A DNA stretch of 64,000 nucleotides from Clostridiales bacterium (GTDB lineage: Bacteria; Bacillota; Clostridia; Christensenellales; CAG-138): positions 1 to 64,000 of the forward strand of contig DUPG01000026.1 of NCBI GenBank assembly GCA_012838425.1, in the 5' to 3' direction. Below are positions 54,950 through 64,000 of the stretch, one piece after another. A program made the position numbers and the translations under genes. The notes under the pieces are model-generated. The model ran no database searches. It saw nothing but the letters and a program-made list of their open reading frames with translations, and was not told where the DNA came from. Positions within the stretch are counted from its first letter, which is position 1. Each line of letters begins with the position of its first letter.

Positions 54950-56614
54950 ATGCAGTGGATTATTTTCGGCCTGGTGCAGATTATCGTAATGATAACGGTT
55001 TATTCTTACTTCAAATGGCGAAAAAAGAAAGAGGAAGGACAAACAAAGCAGATAATAAACCGAGAGGACACAAGAGAATTATATGAGTTGAGGGCTATGC
55101 GCGCACGCTCATTGAATATTCCATTATCTGAAACTGTGCGGCCGGCTTCGCTGAACGATATTATCGGTCAAGAAGAAGGCATAAAGGCACTCAGAGCGGC
55201 ACTTTGCGGCGCAAACCCTCAGCATGTGCTTATATATGGACCTCCGGGCGTGGGCAAAACCTGCGCGGCAAGGCTTATATTAGAAGAAGCTAAGAAGCGC
55301 GACATATCGCCTTTTAACCAGCATTCACAGTTTATCGAAATAGATGCTACATGTGTTCGCTTTGACGAGCGCTCGATAGCGGACCCGCTTTTAGGCAGCG
55401 TGCATGACCCCATATATCAAGGCGCGGGAGCGTTGGGCGTGCAGGGTATTCCCCAGCCAAAGCCGGGCGCTGTATCAAGAGCGCATTGCGGAGTGCTTTT
55501 CTTAGACGAAATAGGCGAGCTGCATCCTATTCAGATGAACAAGCTGCTGAAGGTATTAGAAGATAGGTGCGTGCATTTTGAAAGCGCGTATTACTCTAAG
55601 CACAATACAAATATTCCACAGCATATACACGATATTTTCCAAAAGGGTCTGCCTGCGGATTTCAGGCTTGTTGGCGCCACTACGCGCTCGCCGGAGGAGC
55701 TGCCGCCTGCCCTGCGTTCACGCTGCGTCGAGATATTTTTCTCGCCCTTAACCGATGAACACCTAATCTCTATCGCTAAAACAGCCGCCGCTAAGCTGAA
55801 TATAGGCATTAACCAAAGCACTTTGGCGGAGTGCGCCGCGTATTCGAAGTCCGGACGCGACGCTGTTAACATAATTCAGCTTGCAAGCAGCATAGCTTAT
55901 GAGGAAGGTCGAAGCTTCATATCGAAAAGTGATGTGGAATGGGTTGCCAATGTATGTCATCTGATAAAGCGGCACAGCAGTATCATTCCATCACATTCGC
56001 AGGTAGGCGTTTGCTATGGCTTGGGCGTTACAGGCAGCGTAGGCTCGATTATTGAGATAGAATGTATCGCGACTAAGGCAATTTCGGGTACCGGAACCCT
56101 AAATATTCGCGGCGCAATAATGGAGGAGGATTTCAACACGAACGGCAGACGCTTAAAACGAAAGAGCATGGCATATTCTTCTGTTGAAAATGTGTGCGCT
56201 GCATTCTACAAGGTGTTTGGAATAGATTGCAGGAAGTACGACATTGCCTTCAACATACCCGGCGGAATGCCTATGGACGGACCGAGTGCGGGCATAGCAT
56301 TGAGTACCGCCTTAATGAGTGCGCTTACAGGCAGGGCACCGCAAAGCAGCATTGCGCTTACAGGCGAAGTAACAGTGAATGGCGAAGTGCGTGCTGTGGG
56401 CGGCATACGCGAGAAGATTCAAGCGGCAATATTAGCAGGCGCGAAAAAGGTAATAATTCCGCAAGCTAATTTAGAGCAGGCAAAGGGATTTGATATTCAG
56501 ATAATACCTGTTAGTAACTTACATGAGGTTATGGCTGTGGGATTTAAGGTAAGCGGTTTAGTGAATAGCTCTGTTTCAGCAGGGCGTACGGAACAGGGGG
56601 TATTTACAAGCTAA
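54950..56614 (+). CDS. lonB: ATP-dependent protease LonB
   Basis: The 554-residue protein is a membrane-anchored Lon of the LonB type known from sporulating Bacillota. It has an N-terminal membrane segment (about 3-21), an AAA+ domain with GPPGVGKT (near 102) and VLFLDEIGEL, and a Lon protease domain with the catalytic Ser in MDGPSAGIAL and Lys in GGIREKIQAA. The large Lon N-domain is missing, as in this family. In Bacillus subtilis LonB acts in the forespore. GGAGGTG precedes the ATG. Confidence 0.94.
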   Translation: MQWIIFGLVQIIVMITVYSYFKWRKKKEEGQTKQIINREDTRELYELRAMRARSLNIPLSETVRPASLNDIIGQEEGIKALRAALCGANPQHVLIYGPPGVGKTCAARLILEEAKKRDISPFNQHSQFIEIDATCVRFDERSIADPLLGSVHDPIYQGAGALGVQGIPQPKPGAVSRAHCGVLFLDEIGELHPIQMNKLLKVLEDRCVHFESAYYSKHNTNIPQHIHDIFQKGLPADFRLVGATTRSPEELPPALRSRCVEIFFSPLTDEHLISIAKTAAAKLNIGINQSTLAECAAYSKSGRDAVNIIQLASSIAYEEGRSFISKSDVEWVANVCHLIKRHSSIIPSHSQVGVCYGLGVTGSVGSIIEIECIATKAISGTGTLNIRGAIMEEDFNTNGRRLKRKSMAYSSVENVCAAFYKVFGIDCRKYDIAFNIPGGMPMDGPSAGIALSTALMSALTGRAPQSSIALTGEVTVNGEVRAVGGIREKIQAAILAGAKKVIIPQANLEQAKGFDIQIIPVSNLHEVMAVGFKVSGLVNSSVSAGRTEQGVFTS

Positions 56615-56633
56615 CAACTCCCAAAAACACAAT

Positions 56634-56658
56634 AAGGCGTAGGTAACACTACGCCTTT
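56634..56658 (+). terminator. Terminator between lonB and rpmB
   Basis: AAGGCGTAG-GTAACA-CTACGCCTT followed by TCTATT. The stem can also act in the other direction, where it would end rpmB transcription. Confidence 0.8.
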
Positions 56659-56681
56659 CTATTGCTAAATTTGCTTTGTGA

Positions 56682-56888
56682 TTAGACGCTAAGCTTCAAA
56701 CTGCCATGCTTTTTAACAGTACGATAGCAACGAGTGCACATCTGCAATCTCTTAGTAGCGCCGCCTTCAACAGTCACGCTAACCTTTTGGATGTTGGGTG
56801 CAAACGCACGCTTTGTTTTTCTGTTTGAGTGGCTGACATTGTTACCCGACATTGCGCCCTTATTGCATACCTCGCAAAACTTTCCCAT
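56682..56888 (-). CDS. rpmB: Ribosomal protein bL28 (zinc-binding form)
   Basis: This is a 68-residue large-subunit ribosomal protein. The N-terminus GKFCEVCNKGAMSGNNVSHSNRKTKR, quoted in part as GKFCEVCNKG, is diagnostic; the CxxC pair there and CTRCYRTVKKHG form the zinc site of the C+ paralogue type. The ATG at 56888 follows GGAGGTG; the track start at 56918 is upstream of it. It stands alone between lonB and the dockerin protein. Confidence 0.97.
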   Translation of the reverse strand: MGKFCEVCNKGAMSGNNVSHSNRKTKRAFAPNIQKVSVTVEGGATKRLQMCTRCYRTVKKHGSLKLSV

Positions 56889-57119
56889 TATATAACACCT
56901 CCTTGTTGCCTTTCGCACGCTAAATTTACAATCATGCCGGTATTAAGCACGAATGAGATTATACCACTAATCAACACTGTACGCAAGTATAGTTTTTGTA
57001 TATTATCTAATTTTAACTAAGAAATTTTTATGCTTATTGAGTCAAAATAATGAAAAAGTATTTTACTTATAATTAGTATATGATAAAATATTTATGATAA
57101 TTCATGTGGGAGGTATACT

Positions 57120-60100
57120 ATGGAAAGTGTCTGCCGCATTACAAGCATAATTCTTGTGATAGTATTTATAGCTGCGTTACTTATACCAATTACTTTTGCT
57201 GTGGATTTTGAGAACCTTTTTGAGCCATCAGCAGAGGAGAAGCTAAACGAGCTGTTTTCTACTTGGAATGTTATAGAAAGCCATGAAAAATCGGTTGAAC
57301 AAAATACAAAGGGCGATATGAAAATCGTCGAAGCAATGTATGAGTATATATCGAGCTTAGATAATGTAACAGAGATTATTTACGAGAATGAATATTACTT
57401 TTCATTCCAGCTGAGCACTGGGCTTTGGAGCGAATACCACCGTTTCGGTGATATATCCACTAACGAATATGTATTTGATAGCGAAAGCTTCGACTTTGAG
57501 CCTGTGAAGGACATAGAGGTAGTAGGCAGCAAGGTTATAGGCGTTTACTCACCATACTATGGCGTTGACCAAAGCATGACCACCAACTACTACAATGCCG
57601 CGCAAGGAATGGTGAGCAGATTGGGTCCTGACTGGACCGTAGAAGCCTGGTATGGCAATGGTTCGGCTTCCTTCTGCACTGGTGCCGGCAATGTTGAGAG
57701 CTTCAAAAACTTTGGCAAGTACAGCGTAGTACTTGTTGACAGCCATGGCTCTTCACTATCAGCTACAGGAAAGTCGTATATATGGGTGCCTATTCCCGGA
57801 GAATACGACTTAATAGACATTGCAGAAGGACACCTGATGTATTCAGGCGGTGAAATAGGCGTTTCGGGAACATATATCGAAAAATACTGCACATTGCCCA
57901 ACAGCTTCATATACTTAGGAATTTGCGAAGGCATGATGCAGTTGGGTACCGCCGAGGCTTTGATTCGCGCAGGCGCCGGCTTCGTATGCGGATATAATGA
58001 TTCGGTTTCTTTCACATATGACGGGCAGATGATGCCTACAATATGCCAATATATATCAACAGTGCATAAGACGGATACCACAAGAACTTACTCAGCCGCA
58101 GAAGCCTGCAACGAAGCGAAGAAAAAGCATGGCGCAGTGGATCCATACGCACAGCCAACATATAAAGCGGTCTTAATATGGCTTGGCAACGAGGATTTGG
58201 TGCTGTGGCATCCTATACCCGTTGAGGGCGTTGAGATAATAGATAAAGAAATCGACCTGTATATAAGCAATACTCATAAATTCACATTCGAAACAACACC
58301 GTTAGATGCGAACGGATATAATGTGCGTTGGGAATCTGACGCGCCTGAGGTAGCTTCAATAAATGAAAGAACGGGAGAAATAGTCGCGTTGTCTGAAGGT
58401 GTTGCGAACATAACATTAACTGTAAGCGATACATACGGTTCGGGAAACACTTTTTCAAGTGAAGCTGTTGTAAATGTGCTTGGCGTTATGCACGCAGAAG
58501 GCATAAGCTTTGAATCAGCGGCTTACGACACCTGCATAGGCAACAGCATTGCAATACCCGTAGTATTCACACCCGCTAACACCTCTAATAAGGAAGTTAC
58601 ATGGTCAATAGACAATCCAGCTGTAGCGGAAATTGACGAAAACGGCGTTATAACTCCCCTAAGCATTGGCAAATCAAGAGTTACGGCAACTTCTGTTGAC
58701 GGCGGCTTTATTGCAACCACAACCTTGCGCGTGTTAGACCTGAACGGTGCCATAAATGCAGAGCGCGGCAAGCTAAATTTCACAACCTCACCACAGAATT
58801 ACGCTTGGAAACCCTTCATATACAACGATAAAGTGGTCGCTATATCCGGTAATACAGGCGTTGCAAGCTCTTCATCAATACTGTCTTTGAGTATCAACCT
58901 GAACAAAGGGCAGAAGCTGACATTCGACTATTTAGTCAGCAGTGAGCAAAACAAGGATGTGTTTTCATTCATCGTAAACGGTTCAGAGGTATTTAAGCAA
59001 TCAGGCACTACTAACACATGGAAAAACTACACATACACCTGCAGCACTACGCGAAGCTATACATTCATTTGGCAATACGCTAAGGATTACAAAAACAATT
59101 CAGGTTTTGACGGTGCATTGATTGACAATATCTTGATATCAAGCGGCGAAACTGAAGATCAAATACCTGCAGGCGAGATAATATTCAGCGAATACTTCGA
59201 AACCAACCCATTTGATAGCGGCTGGACTGTTGAAAATCTAACAGATTACGATAAAACTTGGGAGCACGACACAGAAAGCGGCAACGCCTATGAGGGCGAA
59301 GGCTTTATGCATTCGTACTCATATATTGATGGTGTTGGCGAAGTGCCTCACACGAATTTGCTTGTAAGCCCAGCTATTACTATTCCTAAAAAGATGGAGA
59401 ATATGACGCTGTCCTTCAGAGCAAAGGCTTCGGACTATATTTGGGAGAGCGAGGAGTTTACAGTATTAGTTGGTATTAGCCCTGATAATTTGGCAGAAAA
59501 GCAGACCTTTATTACCACAGGTGATTATCAGCGCTATACAATCGATTTGACGGACTATGCAGACGATACGATTTACATAGCCTTCCGCCATAATGACAAG
59601 CCCGCGCAGTCCTCGCTTTGCTTGGATAATGTTGAGCTGTACGCGACAATAAACCCCGTGTATAAGCTGACATACTACTTGAATGGCGAGTTTTATGCAC
59701 AGTTTGAGCATACTGCGGGAGAAAAAATTGAGCCTTTGGAAGCGCCATCACAGGAGGGATATGCTTTCTCCGGCTGGCAGGGGCTACCCGAGGCAATGCC
59801 TGCGCATGATGTTGATGTTGCAGGAACTTTGATGAAAATGACTTTCACCGTAACCTTCTGGGACAGCATTGCGAACACAGAGATTTCTAATATAACCGTA
59901 GAATACGGAGATGTTGTAACAGAGTTCCCCGCGCCGCCTGAGCATGAAGGATATTTGTTCTTAGGCTGGGATTATGACAATTTGCCTGTTGTTGCAGATA
60001 TAACCATAGCCGCAAATTATCTGCTGCTGGGCGATGTAAATAACGACGGCGTAATAAACACGGGCGACGCTGTGATAGTATTAAAGGGCACAATCAGCAA

Positions 60101-60218
60101 TACCCTGAACGAACAACAAAAGCTGGCTGCCGACTTCAATCAAGACGGCAAGCTGAATACCGGCGACGCCGTAGCGATATTGAAGTACATTGTTAGCAGA
60201 AGAAAAGAGTTGTTCTAA
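57120..60218 (+). CDS. Secreted caspase/gingipain-like cysteine protease candidate with dockerin
   Basis: The 1032-residue protein has a signal peptide (to about residue 27), then a region with clan CD peptidase hallmarks: VVLVDSHG (His209) and FIYLGICEG (Cys269), each after a hydrophobic strand, followed by GTAEALIRAGAGFVCG as in C25 peptidases. Next come two BIG2-type Ig domains (about 375-545), two adhesin-like jelly-roll domains (about 550-850, the second resembling the cleaved adhesin of gingipains) and two InlB-type repeats (about 860-970). Last is a type I dockerin with two calcium loops, GDVNNDGVINTGDA and ADFNQDGKLNTGDA. Dockerins bind cohesins on a scaffold, so it may be displayed on a surface complex. 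Catalysis is inferred, not shown. Confidence 0.8.
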   Translation: MESVCRITSIILVIVFIAALLIPITFAVDFENLFEPSAEEKLNELFSTWNVIESHEKSVEQNTKGDMKIVEAMYEYISSLDNVTEIIYENEYYFSFQLSTGLWSEYHRFGDISTNEYVFDSESFDFEPVKDIEVVGSKVIGVYSPYYGVDQSMTTNYYNAAQGMVSRLGPDWTVEAWYGNGSASFCTGAGNVESFKNFGKYSVVLVDSHGSSLSATGKSYIWVPIPGEYDLIDIAEGHLMYSGGEIGVSGTYIEKYCTLPNSFIYLGICEGMMQLGTAEALIRAGAGFVCGYNDSVSFTYDGQMMPTICQYISTVHKTDTTRTYSAAEACNEAKKKHGAVDPYAQPTYKAVLIWLGNEDLVLWHPIPVEGVEIIDKEIDLYISNTHKFTFETTPLDANGYNVRWESDAPEVASINERTGEIVALSEGVANITLTVSDTYGSGNTFSSEAVVNVLGVMHAEGISFESAAYDTCIGNSIAIPVVFTPANTSNKEVTWSIDNPAVAEIDENGVITPLSIGKSRVTATSVDGGFIATTTLRVLDLNGAINAERGKLNFTTSPQNYAWKPFIYNDKVVAISGNTGVASSSSILSLSINLNKGQKLTFDYLVSSEQNKDVFSFIVNGSEVFKQSGTTNTWKNYTYTCSTTRSYTFIWQYAKDYKNNSGFDGALIDNILISSGETEDQIPAGEIIFSEYFETNPFDSGWTVENLTDYDKTWEHDTESGNAYEGEGFMHSYSYIDGVGEVPHTNLLVSPAITIPKKMENMTLSFRAKASDYIWESEEFTVLVGISPDNLAEKQTFITTGDYQRYTIDLTDYADDTIYIAFRHNDKPAQSSLCLDNVELYATINPVYKLTYYLNGEFYAQFEHTAGEKIEPLEAPSQEGYAFSGWQGLPEAMPAHDVDVAGTLMKMTFTVTFWDSIANTEISNITVEYGDVVTEFPAPPEHEGYLFLGWDYDNLPVVADITIAANYLLLGDVNNDGVINTGDAVIVLKGTISNTLNEQQKLAADFNQDGKLNTGDAVAILKYIVSRRKELF

Positions 60219-60235
60219 ACAAAAATAATTAAATA

Positions 60236-60275
60236 AGCTAAGCTGGGTTAGAAATGACTTTCAGCTTAGCTTTTT
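60236..60275 (+). terminator. Terminator of the dockerin gene, inside the 3' end of the lipid kinase gene
   Basis: AGCTAAGCTG-N16-CAGCTTAGCT is a perfect 10-bp stem followed by four more T. It occupies the last codons of the convergent lipid kinase gene, so the same bases are coding on one strand and a terminator on the other. Confidence 0.75.
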
Positions 60276-61125
60276 CTAATTCTATCACTATGTCTTTATC
60301 AGACTGTATTACTTCTCCATCAATATTTATGTTCATTTCGGTTGAGTTTTCGATAATGATTTTGCTTGCGGAGAATGCTTCCACATATTTTTTGAACTTA
60401 ATATGCTTGCCATTGAATATTGAGGGGAACAAGAACAATAAATTCAGATTGCTTAAATTCCTTACTAAGCAAACATGAAGCTTGTTGTCTGTTAAATCTG
60501 CATCAGGCAACACCTTCAGCCCGCCGCCATAATATTTCCCCTTGCCTACTGCGAGCAATACGAGATTTCGTCTATACTCAACATCGTCTATTATGAAATT
60601 GAACTGCTTTTTCTTAAAGCCGAACAATGCAGAAAACACGCCTAAAATATAAGCGAATCGATTTTTGACTTTCTTCTTTATGCTGTTTGTGCGAATCAAT
60701 ACATCGACATCAAAGCCCACACTCGCAATATTGAATATGTTGTAGCCATTTATTTTTGCCACATCTACTTCCATAGTGTGTCCTCTTAATATGACTTCTA
60801 ACGCTTCTTCGACCTTGCTTGGAATACCGATAGATTTCGAATAATCATTGCCGGTACCGCAAGGCAATACGCCGAAAATACCCTTGCCGCTGTTCAATAC
60901 ACCTTGCGCAACCTCGTTGACTGTACCATCTCCGCCTACCGCAACTATTAACGAATACTCATTCGCGTATTGCTCTGCCAGCTGTGTAGCTTCCTTTGGC
61001 GCTTTTGTAAAAACTATTTTGAATTCTACATTTTCATTCTTCAGTCTGTTCTCTATTATGCTGACGCTCTTTTTTGCGCGTCCTGCGCCTGCAACGGGGT
61101 TTACAATAAATAGCAGCTTATCCAA
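60238..61125 (-). CDS. Diacylglycerol kinase-family lipid kinase
   Basis: This 295-residue soluble kinase of the DagK/YegS type phosphorylates a lipid alcohol such as diacylglycerol. NPVAGAGRAKKS is the N-terminal signature, VAVGGDGTVNEVAQG binds ATP, and LPCGTGNDYSKSIG is the second conserved loop. Translation begins at TTG behind GGAGG. It follows the nucleoside phosphorylase by 18 bases and is probably co-transcribed with it. Confidence 0.92.
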   Translation of the reverse strand: MDKLLFIVNPVAGAGRAKKSVSIIENRLKNENVEFKIVFTKAPKEATQLAEQYANEYSLIVAVGGDGTVNEVAQGVLNSGKGIFGVLPCGTGNDYSKSIGIPSKVEEALEVILRGHTMEVDVAKINGYNIFNIASVGFDVDVLIRTNSIKKKVKNRFAYILGVFSALFGFKKKQFNFIIDDVEYRRNLVLLAVGKGKYYGGGLKVLPDADLTDNKLHVCLVRNLSNLNLLFLFPSIFNGKHIKFKKYVEAFSASKIIIENSTEMNINIDGEVIQSDKDIVIELEKAKLKVISNPA

Positions 61126-61143
61126 AGCTCCTCCAACTAATCT

Positions 61144-61983
61144 TTAGTTAATAATTTCCCAAATGTTTTTTATTGACTGATTGAGCAGGCTTTGAATCCT
61201 TTCACCTGCTAAGCTCATAGCCTTCTGCACATCTTCATGTGATAGCAGATCTGCGCTCAAGCCTGCCGCGGCGTTGGATACGCAGCTTATTCCGCAAACA
61301 CGCATACCGCAATGCCTTGCCGCTATAACCTCGCAAACTGTGCTCATGCCTACCGCGTCTGCCCCCAACGCTCTCAGTGCGCGAATTTCAGCAGGGGTTT
61401 CGTATGCAGGACCAGTTAGCTGCACATATACACCGCGCTTTATATCTTGATTTAACTGTGTTGCTGCGTCTAATATGGCCTTTTTCAACTCAGCATCATA
61501 GGCCTGCGTCATATCGGGGAAGCGAGTACCCAGCTTGTCCAAATTCTGCCCGATTAAGGGAGAGGGTATGAACAAGCTAATATGGTCGTCAATCAGCATG
61601 AAGTCGCCTGCCGCAAAATTCTCGTTTATACCGCCGGAAGCGTTGGTAACGAACAACACTTCCGCACCCATTAAGCGCATTAAGCGAATGGGCAGCACCA
61701 CATCTTCCATAGTATAGCCTTCGTAGTAATGCACCCTGCCCTGCATTATAATAAGCGGTATGTCATCTATGTAGCCAAGCACAAATCTGCCGGTATGCCC
61801 CTCAACTGTGGATACGGGGGAGCCATCAAGCTCATTGTAGCTTATGGTCGCTTCTATATTCACAGATTCGGCAAATCTGCCTAAACCCGAGCCTAACACG
61901 AGCGCGATTTTAGGCACAAAATCCGTACGCTTCCTGATCTGCTTCAAGCATTTATCCAATCTGCTTTGCATCTTGTTCTTCAT
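61144..61983 (-). CDS. punA: Purine nucleoside phosphorylase
   Basis: This is a trimeric-type PNP that splits inosine and guanosine with phosphate for purine salvage. The 279-residue protein has the phosphate-binding ALVLGSGLGRFAE, QGRVHYYEGYTM, VLFVTNASGGIN and the base-binding AVGMSTVCEVIAARHCGM, in which MSTVPE is MSTVCE. The ATG follows AGGAGG by seven bases. An extended -10 box (TGCTATAAT on the minus strand, near 62010) lies upstream. Confidence 0.94.
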   Translation of the reverse strand: MKNKMQSRLDKCLKQIRKRTDFVPKIALVLGSGLGRFAESVNIEATISYNELDGSPVSTVEGHTGRFVLGYIDDIPLIIMQGRVHYYEGYTMEDVVLPIRLMRLMGAEVLFVTNASGGINENFAAGDFMLIDDHISLFIPSPLIGQNLDKLGTRFPDMTQAYDAELKKAILDAATQLNQDIKRGVYVQLTGPAYETPAEIRALRALGADAVGMSTVCEVIAARHCGMRVCGISCVSNAAAGLSADLLSHEDVQKAMSLAGERIQSLLNQSIKNIWEIIN

Positions 61984-62060
61984 AGGATTACCTCCTAAAA
62001 AGTATTACATTCTATTATAGCATTATTGTAGATAAAACGGTAGCGCTATACGAAAATTGC

Positions 62061-62089
62061 TTGCAATTGCACGAATGTTCTGTTATTAT
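62061..62089 (+). promoter_or_regulatory. Promoter of uvrB
   Basis: TTGCAA (62061-62066), 17 nt and TATTAT (62084-62089) lie about 50 bases before the uvrB ATG. No convincing LexA box of the Gram-positive CGAAC-N4-GTTCG type was seen. Confidence 0.55.
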
Positions 62090-62140
62090 GATTAGGATTG
62101 CAGAATGCTTTGTGCTTTGTGTAATCGTATGGAGAGAAAA

Positions 62141-64000
62141 ATGAGCGAATTTAAGATAGTATCGCCTTTTACACCTACGGGCGACCAGCCGCAGGCGATT
62201 GAGAAGTTAGTAAGCGGCTATAAGCAAGGCAAAAAAGAGCAGGTTCTGCTTGGGGTAACGGGTTCGGGCAAAACCTTTACAATGGCAAATGTTATAGAGC
62301 AGCTTCAAAGGCCTACGCTTGTTATAGCGCATAACAAGACATTGGCCGCCCAGCTATGCTCGGAGCTGAAAGCGTTTTTCCCGAACAACGCTGTGGAATA
62401 TTTCGTTTCATATTACGATTATTACCAGCCTGAAGCGTACATCGCCTCAACTGATACATATATCGAAAAAACAGCCCTTATAAACGACGAGATAGACAAG
62501 CTGCGCCATGCCGCGACAGCTGCTCTGAACGACAGGAATGATGTTATAATTGTCGCTTCTGTTTCGTGCATTTACGCGCTTGGCGATCCCGAAGAATATC
62601 TGCGCATAAGCCTTTCTCTGATACAGGGCACAGAGGTTGACAGGAATGAGGTCATACGAAAGTTAGTCGATTTGCAATACCAGCGCAGCGACATAGATTT
62701 TACGCGCGGTACTTTTCGCGTAAGGGGCGATGTGTTGGATATTTTTCCGGTATCAAGCTCGGACACCGCAATTCGCGTTGAGTTCTTCGGCGATGAAATA
62801 GACAGGATAAGCCGAATAGACCCGCTTACCAACAAAACATTGAACGATATTGGCTTCATTGTGATATATCCCGCGTCGCACTATGCTACAAGCTATGAAA
62901 AAACATTAAATGCGCTTGAGAGAATAGAAGCCGACATGAAAATTGCTGTCGAGCAGTTCAAAAAAGAGGGCAAGCTTATAGAAGCACAGCGCATTGAACA
63001 GCGCACGCGCTACGATTTAGAGATGATGCGCGAGGTCGGCTACTGTCAAGGCATTGAAAATTACTCACGCTATTTTGACGGCAGGAAGCCCGGCGAGCCG
63101 CCATATACGCTTGTTGACTATTTTCCGGATGATTTCTTGATTATTATCGACGAATCGCATGTTACGCTTCCTCAATTAAGAGGAATGTATATGGGTGACT
63201 CTGCGCGAAAGAAGGCGTTAGTGGAATACGGCTTCCGCCTGCCCGCCGCTTATGACAACAGACCGTTGAAGTTCAAGGAGTTTATGCAGAAAACGGACAA
63301 GCTGCTATATGTTAGCGCAACTCCGGGCGATTACGAAAAGCAGGCATCAAACAATGAAATTGTTGAGCAGCTGATTCGCCCGACTTGGCTGCTTGACCCC
63401 GAAATTGATGTTCGACCCACAGAGGGGCAGATAGACGACCTGTTAGGCGAAATACGAAAAACCACTGAAAAGGGCTATCGCACGCTTGTTACAACGCTTA
63501 CTAAGCGCATGGCGGAGAATCTTACCGAATACTTCGCCTCCATGGGCGCAAGGGTTCGCTATATGCATTCTGAAATTCAAACAATGGAGCGTATGGAGAT
63601 AATCAGAGATTTGCGCTTGGGTGAATTCGATGTGCTTGTGGGAATTAACCTCTTGCGTGAGGGGCTGGACTTGCCTGAGGTTGGGCTTGTAGCCATACTT
63701 GACGCGGACAAGGTAGGCTTTTTGCGTTCTACAACATCGCTTATACAGACAATAGGACGCGCCGCAAGAAACGCAGAGGGCAGAGTAATAATGTACGCCG
63801 ACACCATAACCGAATCCATGCAGGAGGCAATAAACGAAACCAACAGGCGCAGAAAGTATCAGGAAGCGTATAATATTTCGCATGGCACAAAGCCTAAGAC
63901 TGTGGAAAGAGAGATTCACAAGGTTATTGAGATTGGCGGCAGGTCGCGCGCTCCTAAGGACAGCATGAGCGAGGAAGAGTTGAACCTCAAAATCGAGATA
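62141..64000 (+). CDS. uvrB: Excinuclease ABC subunit B (cut by window end)
   Basis: UvrB is the damage-verifying helicase of nucleotide excision repair. The frame runs open from ATG at 62141, eleven bases after GGAGA, to the window end, 620 codons, and is missing from the ORF track because no stop occurs. The start [15 protein letters not shown], Walker [33 protein letters not shown] hairpin, [13 protein letters not shown]-like Walker B and the late [11 protein letters not shown] motif are all present. About 40 residues, including the UVR domain, should lie beyond the window. Confidence 0.97.
   Translation, partial: MSEFKIVSPFTPTGDQPQAIEKLVSGYKQGKKEQVLLGVTGSGKTFTMANVIEQLQRPTLVIAHNKTLAAQLCSELKAFFPNNAVEYFVSYYDYYQPEAYIASTDTYIEKTALINDEIDKLRHAATAALNDRNDVIIVASVSCIYALGDPEEYLRISLSLIQGTEVDRNEVIRKLVDLQYQRSDIDFTRGTFRVRGDVLDIFPVSSSDTAIRVEFFGDEIDRISRIDPLTNKTLNDIGFIVIYPASHYATSYEKTLNALERIEADMKIAVEQFKKEGKLIEAQRIEQRTRYDLEMMREVGYCQGIENYSRYFDGRKPGEPPYTLVDYFPDDFLIIIDESHVTLPQLRGMYMGDSARKKALVEYGFRLPAAYDNRPLKFKEFMQKTDKLLYVSATPGDYEKQASNNEIVEQLIRPTWLLDPEIDVRPTEGQIDDLLGEIRKTTEKGYRTLVTTLTKRMAENLTEYFASMGARVRYMHSEIQTMERMEIIRDLRLGEFDVLVGINLLREGLDLPEVGLVAILDADKVGFLRSTTSLIQTIGRAARNAEGRVIMYADTITESMQEAINETNRRRKYQEAYNISHGTKPKTVEREIHKVIEIGGRSRAPKDSMSEEELNLKIEI

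Noticed and set aside
62041-62140. LexA box at uvrB
   Set aside because: CGAATGTTC resembles part of the site but the 14-base palindrome with correct spacing is absent.

Overview
This window looks like chromosome from an anaerobic, Gram-positive member of the Bacillota, most likely a Clostridia-type bacterium. The grounds are the order dprA-topA-trmFO-hslV-hslU, a clpC-type unfoldase, a LonB protease, a lone Spo0A-type DNA-binding domain, a dockerin-bearing exoprotein, strong AGGAGG ribosome binding sites and consensus sigma-A promoters. Identifications come from reading the translations and intergenic DNA; no database search was possible.

Layout. 1-2.6 kb: the leader end of a type I-C-like CRISPR array transcribed leftwards, its leader with a perfect consensus promoter, and cas2, cas1 and cas4, which have their own promoter. 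No interference gene (cas3, cas5, cas8c, cas7) lies upstream of cas4. 2.7-10 kb: cupin, degenerate GGDEF protein, nuclease-like orphan, trmK-nif3-zinc ribbon, the RNase P RNA gene, ridA, the solo Spo0A_C protein and an amidohydrolase that has lost its metal ligands. 10-26 kb: cls, a pncC/decarboxylase/clpC operon, degV, a VanW wall protein, two tandem ECF S-components, an M18 aminopeptidase, M50 protease-scpA-scpB, formyl-THF cyclo-ligase and an intact paralogue of the amidohydrolase. 26.5 kb: a free-standing 75-residue Cys/Gly-rich peptide gene with its own terminator. 27-39.6 kb: a double GT-C glycosyltransferase, gtrA, comM, dprA, topA, trmFO, hslV and hslU. 39.7-44 kb: an SH3-repeat wall hydrolase lipoprotein, a three-part GNAT protein and a methionine gamma-lyase-like enzyme. 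44-52 kb: a 2618-residue cyclic beta-1,2-glucan synthase homologue, divergent from a TetR regulator. 52.8-64 kb: tkt, lonB, rpmB, a secreted caspase/gingipain-like protein with dockerin, a lipid kinase, a purine nucleoside phosphorylase and the start of uvrB, which is cut by the window end and missing from the ORF track.

How it fits together. Most genes are housekeeping: tRNA modification, RNase P, chromosome segregation, proteolysis, DNA uptake and repair. Cell-surface functions are unusually dense: VanW, SH3/SleB, double GT-C plus GtrA, cyclic glucan synthase and the dockerin protease. Most promising for follow-up are the self-contained CRISPR adaptation module, the clan CD-like dockerin protein, the Cys/Gly-rich peptide, the solo Spo0A_C regulator, the S-component with a repeat tail and the amidohydrolase pseudoenzyme.
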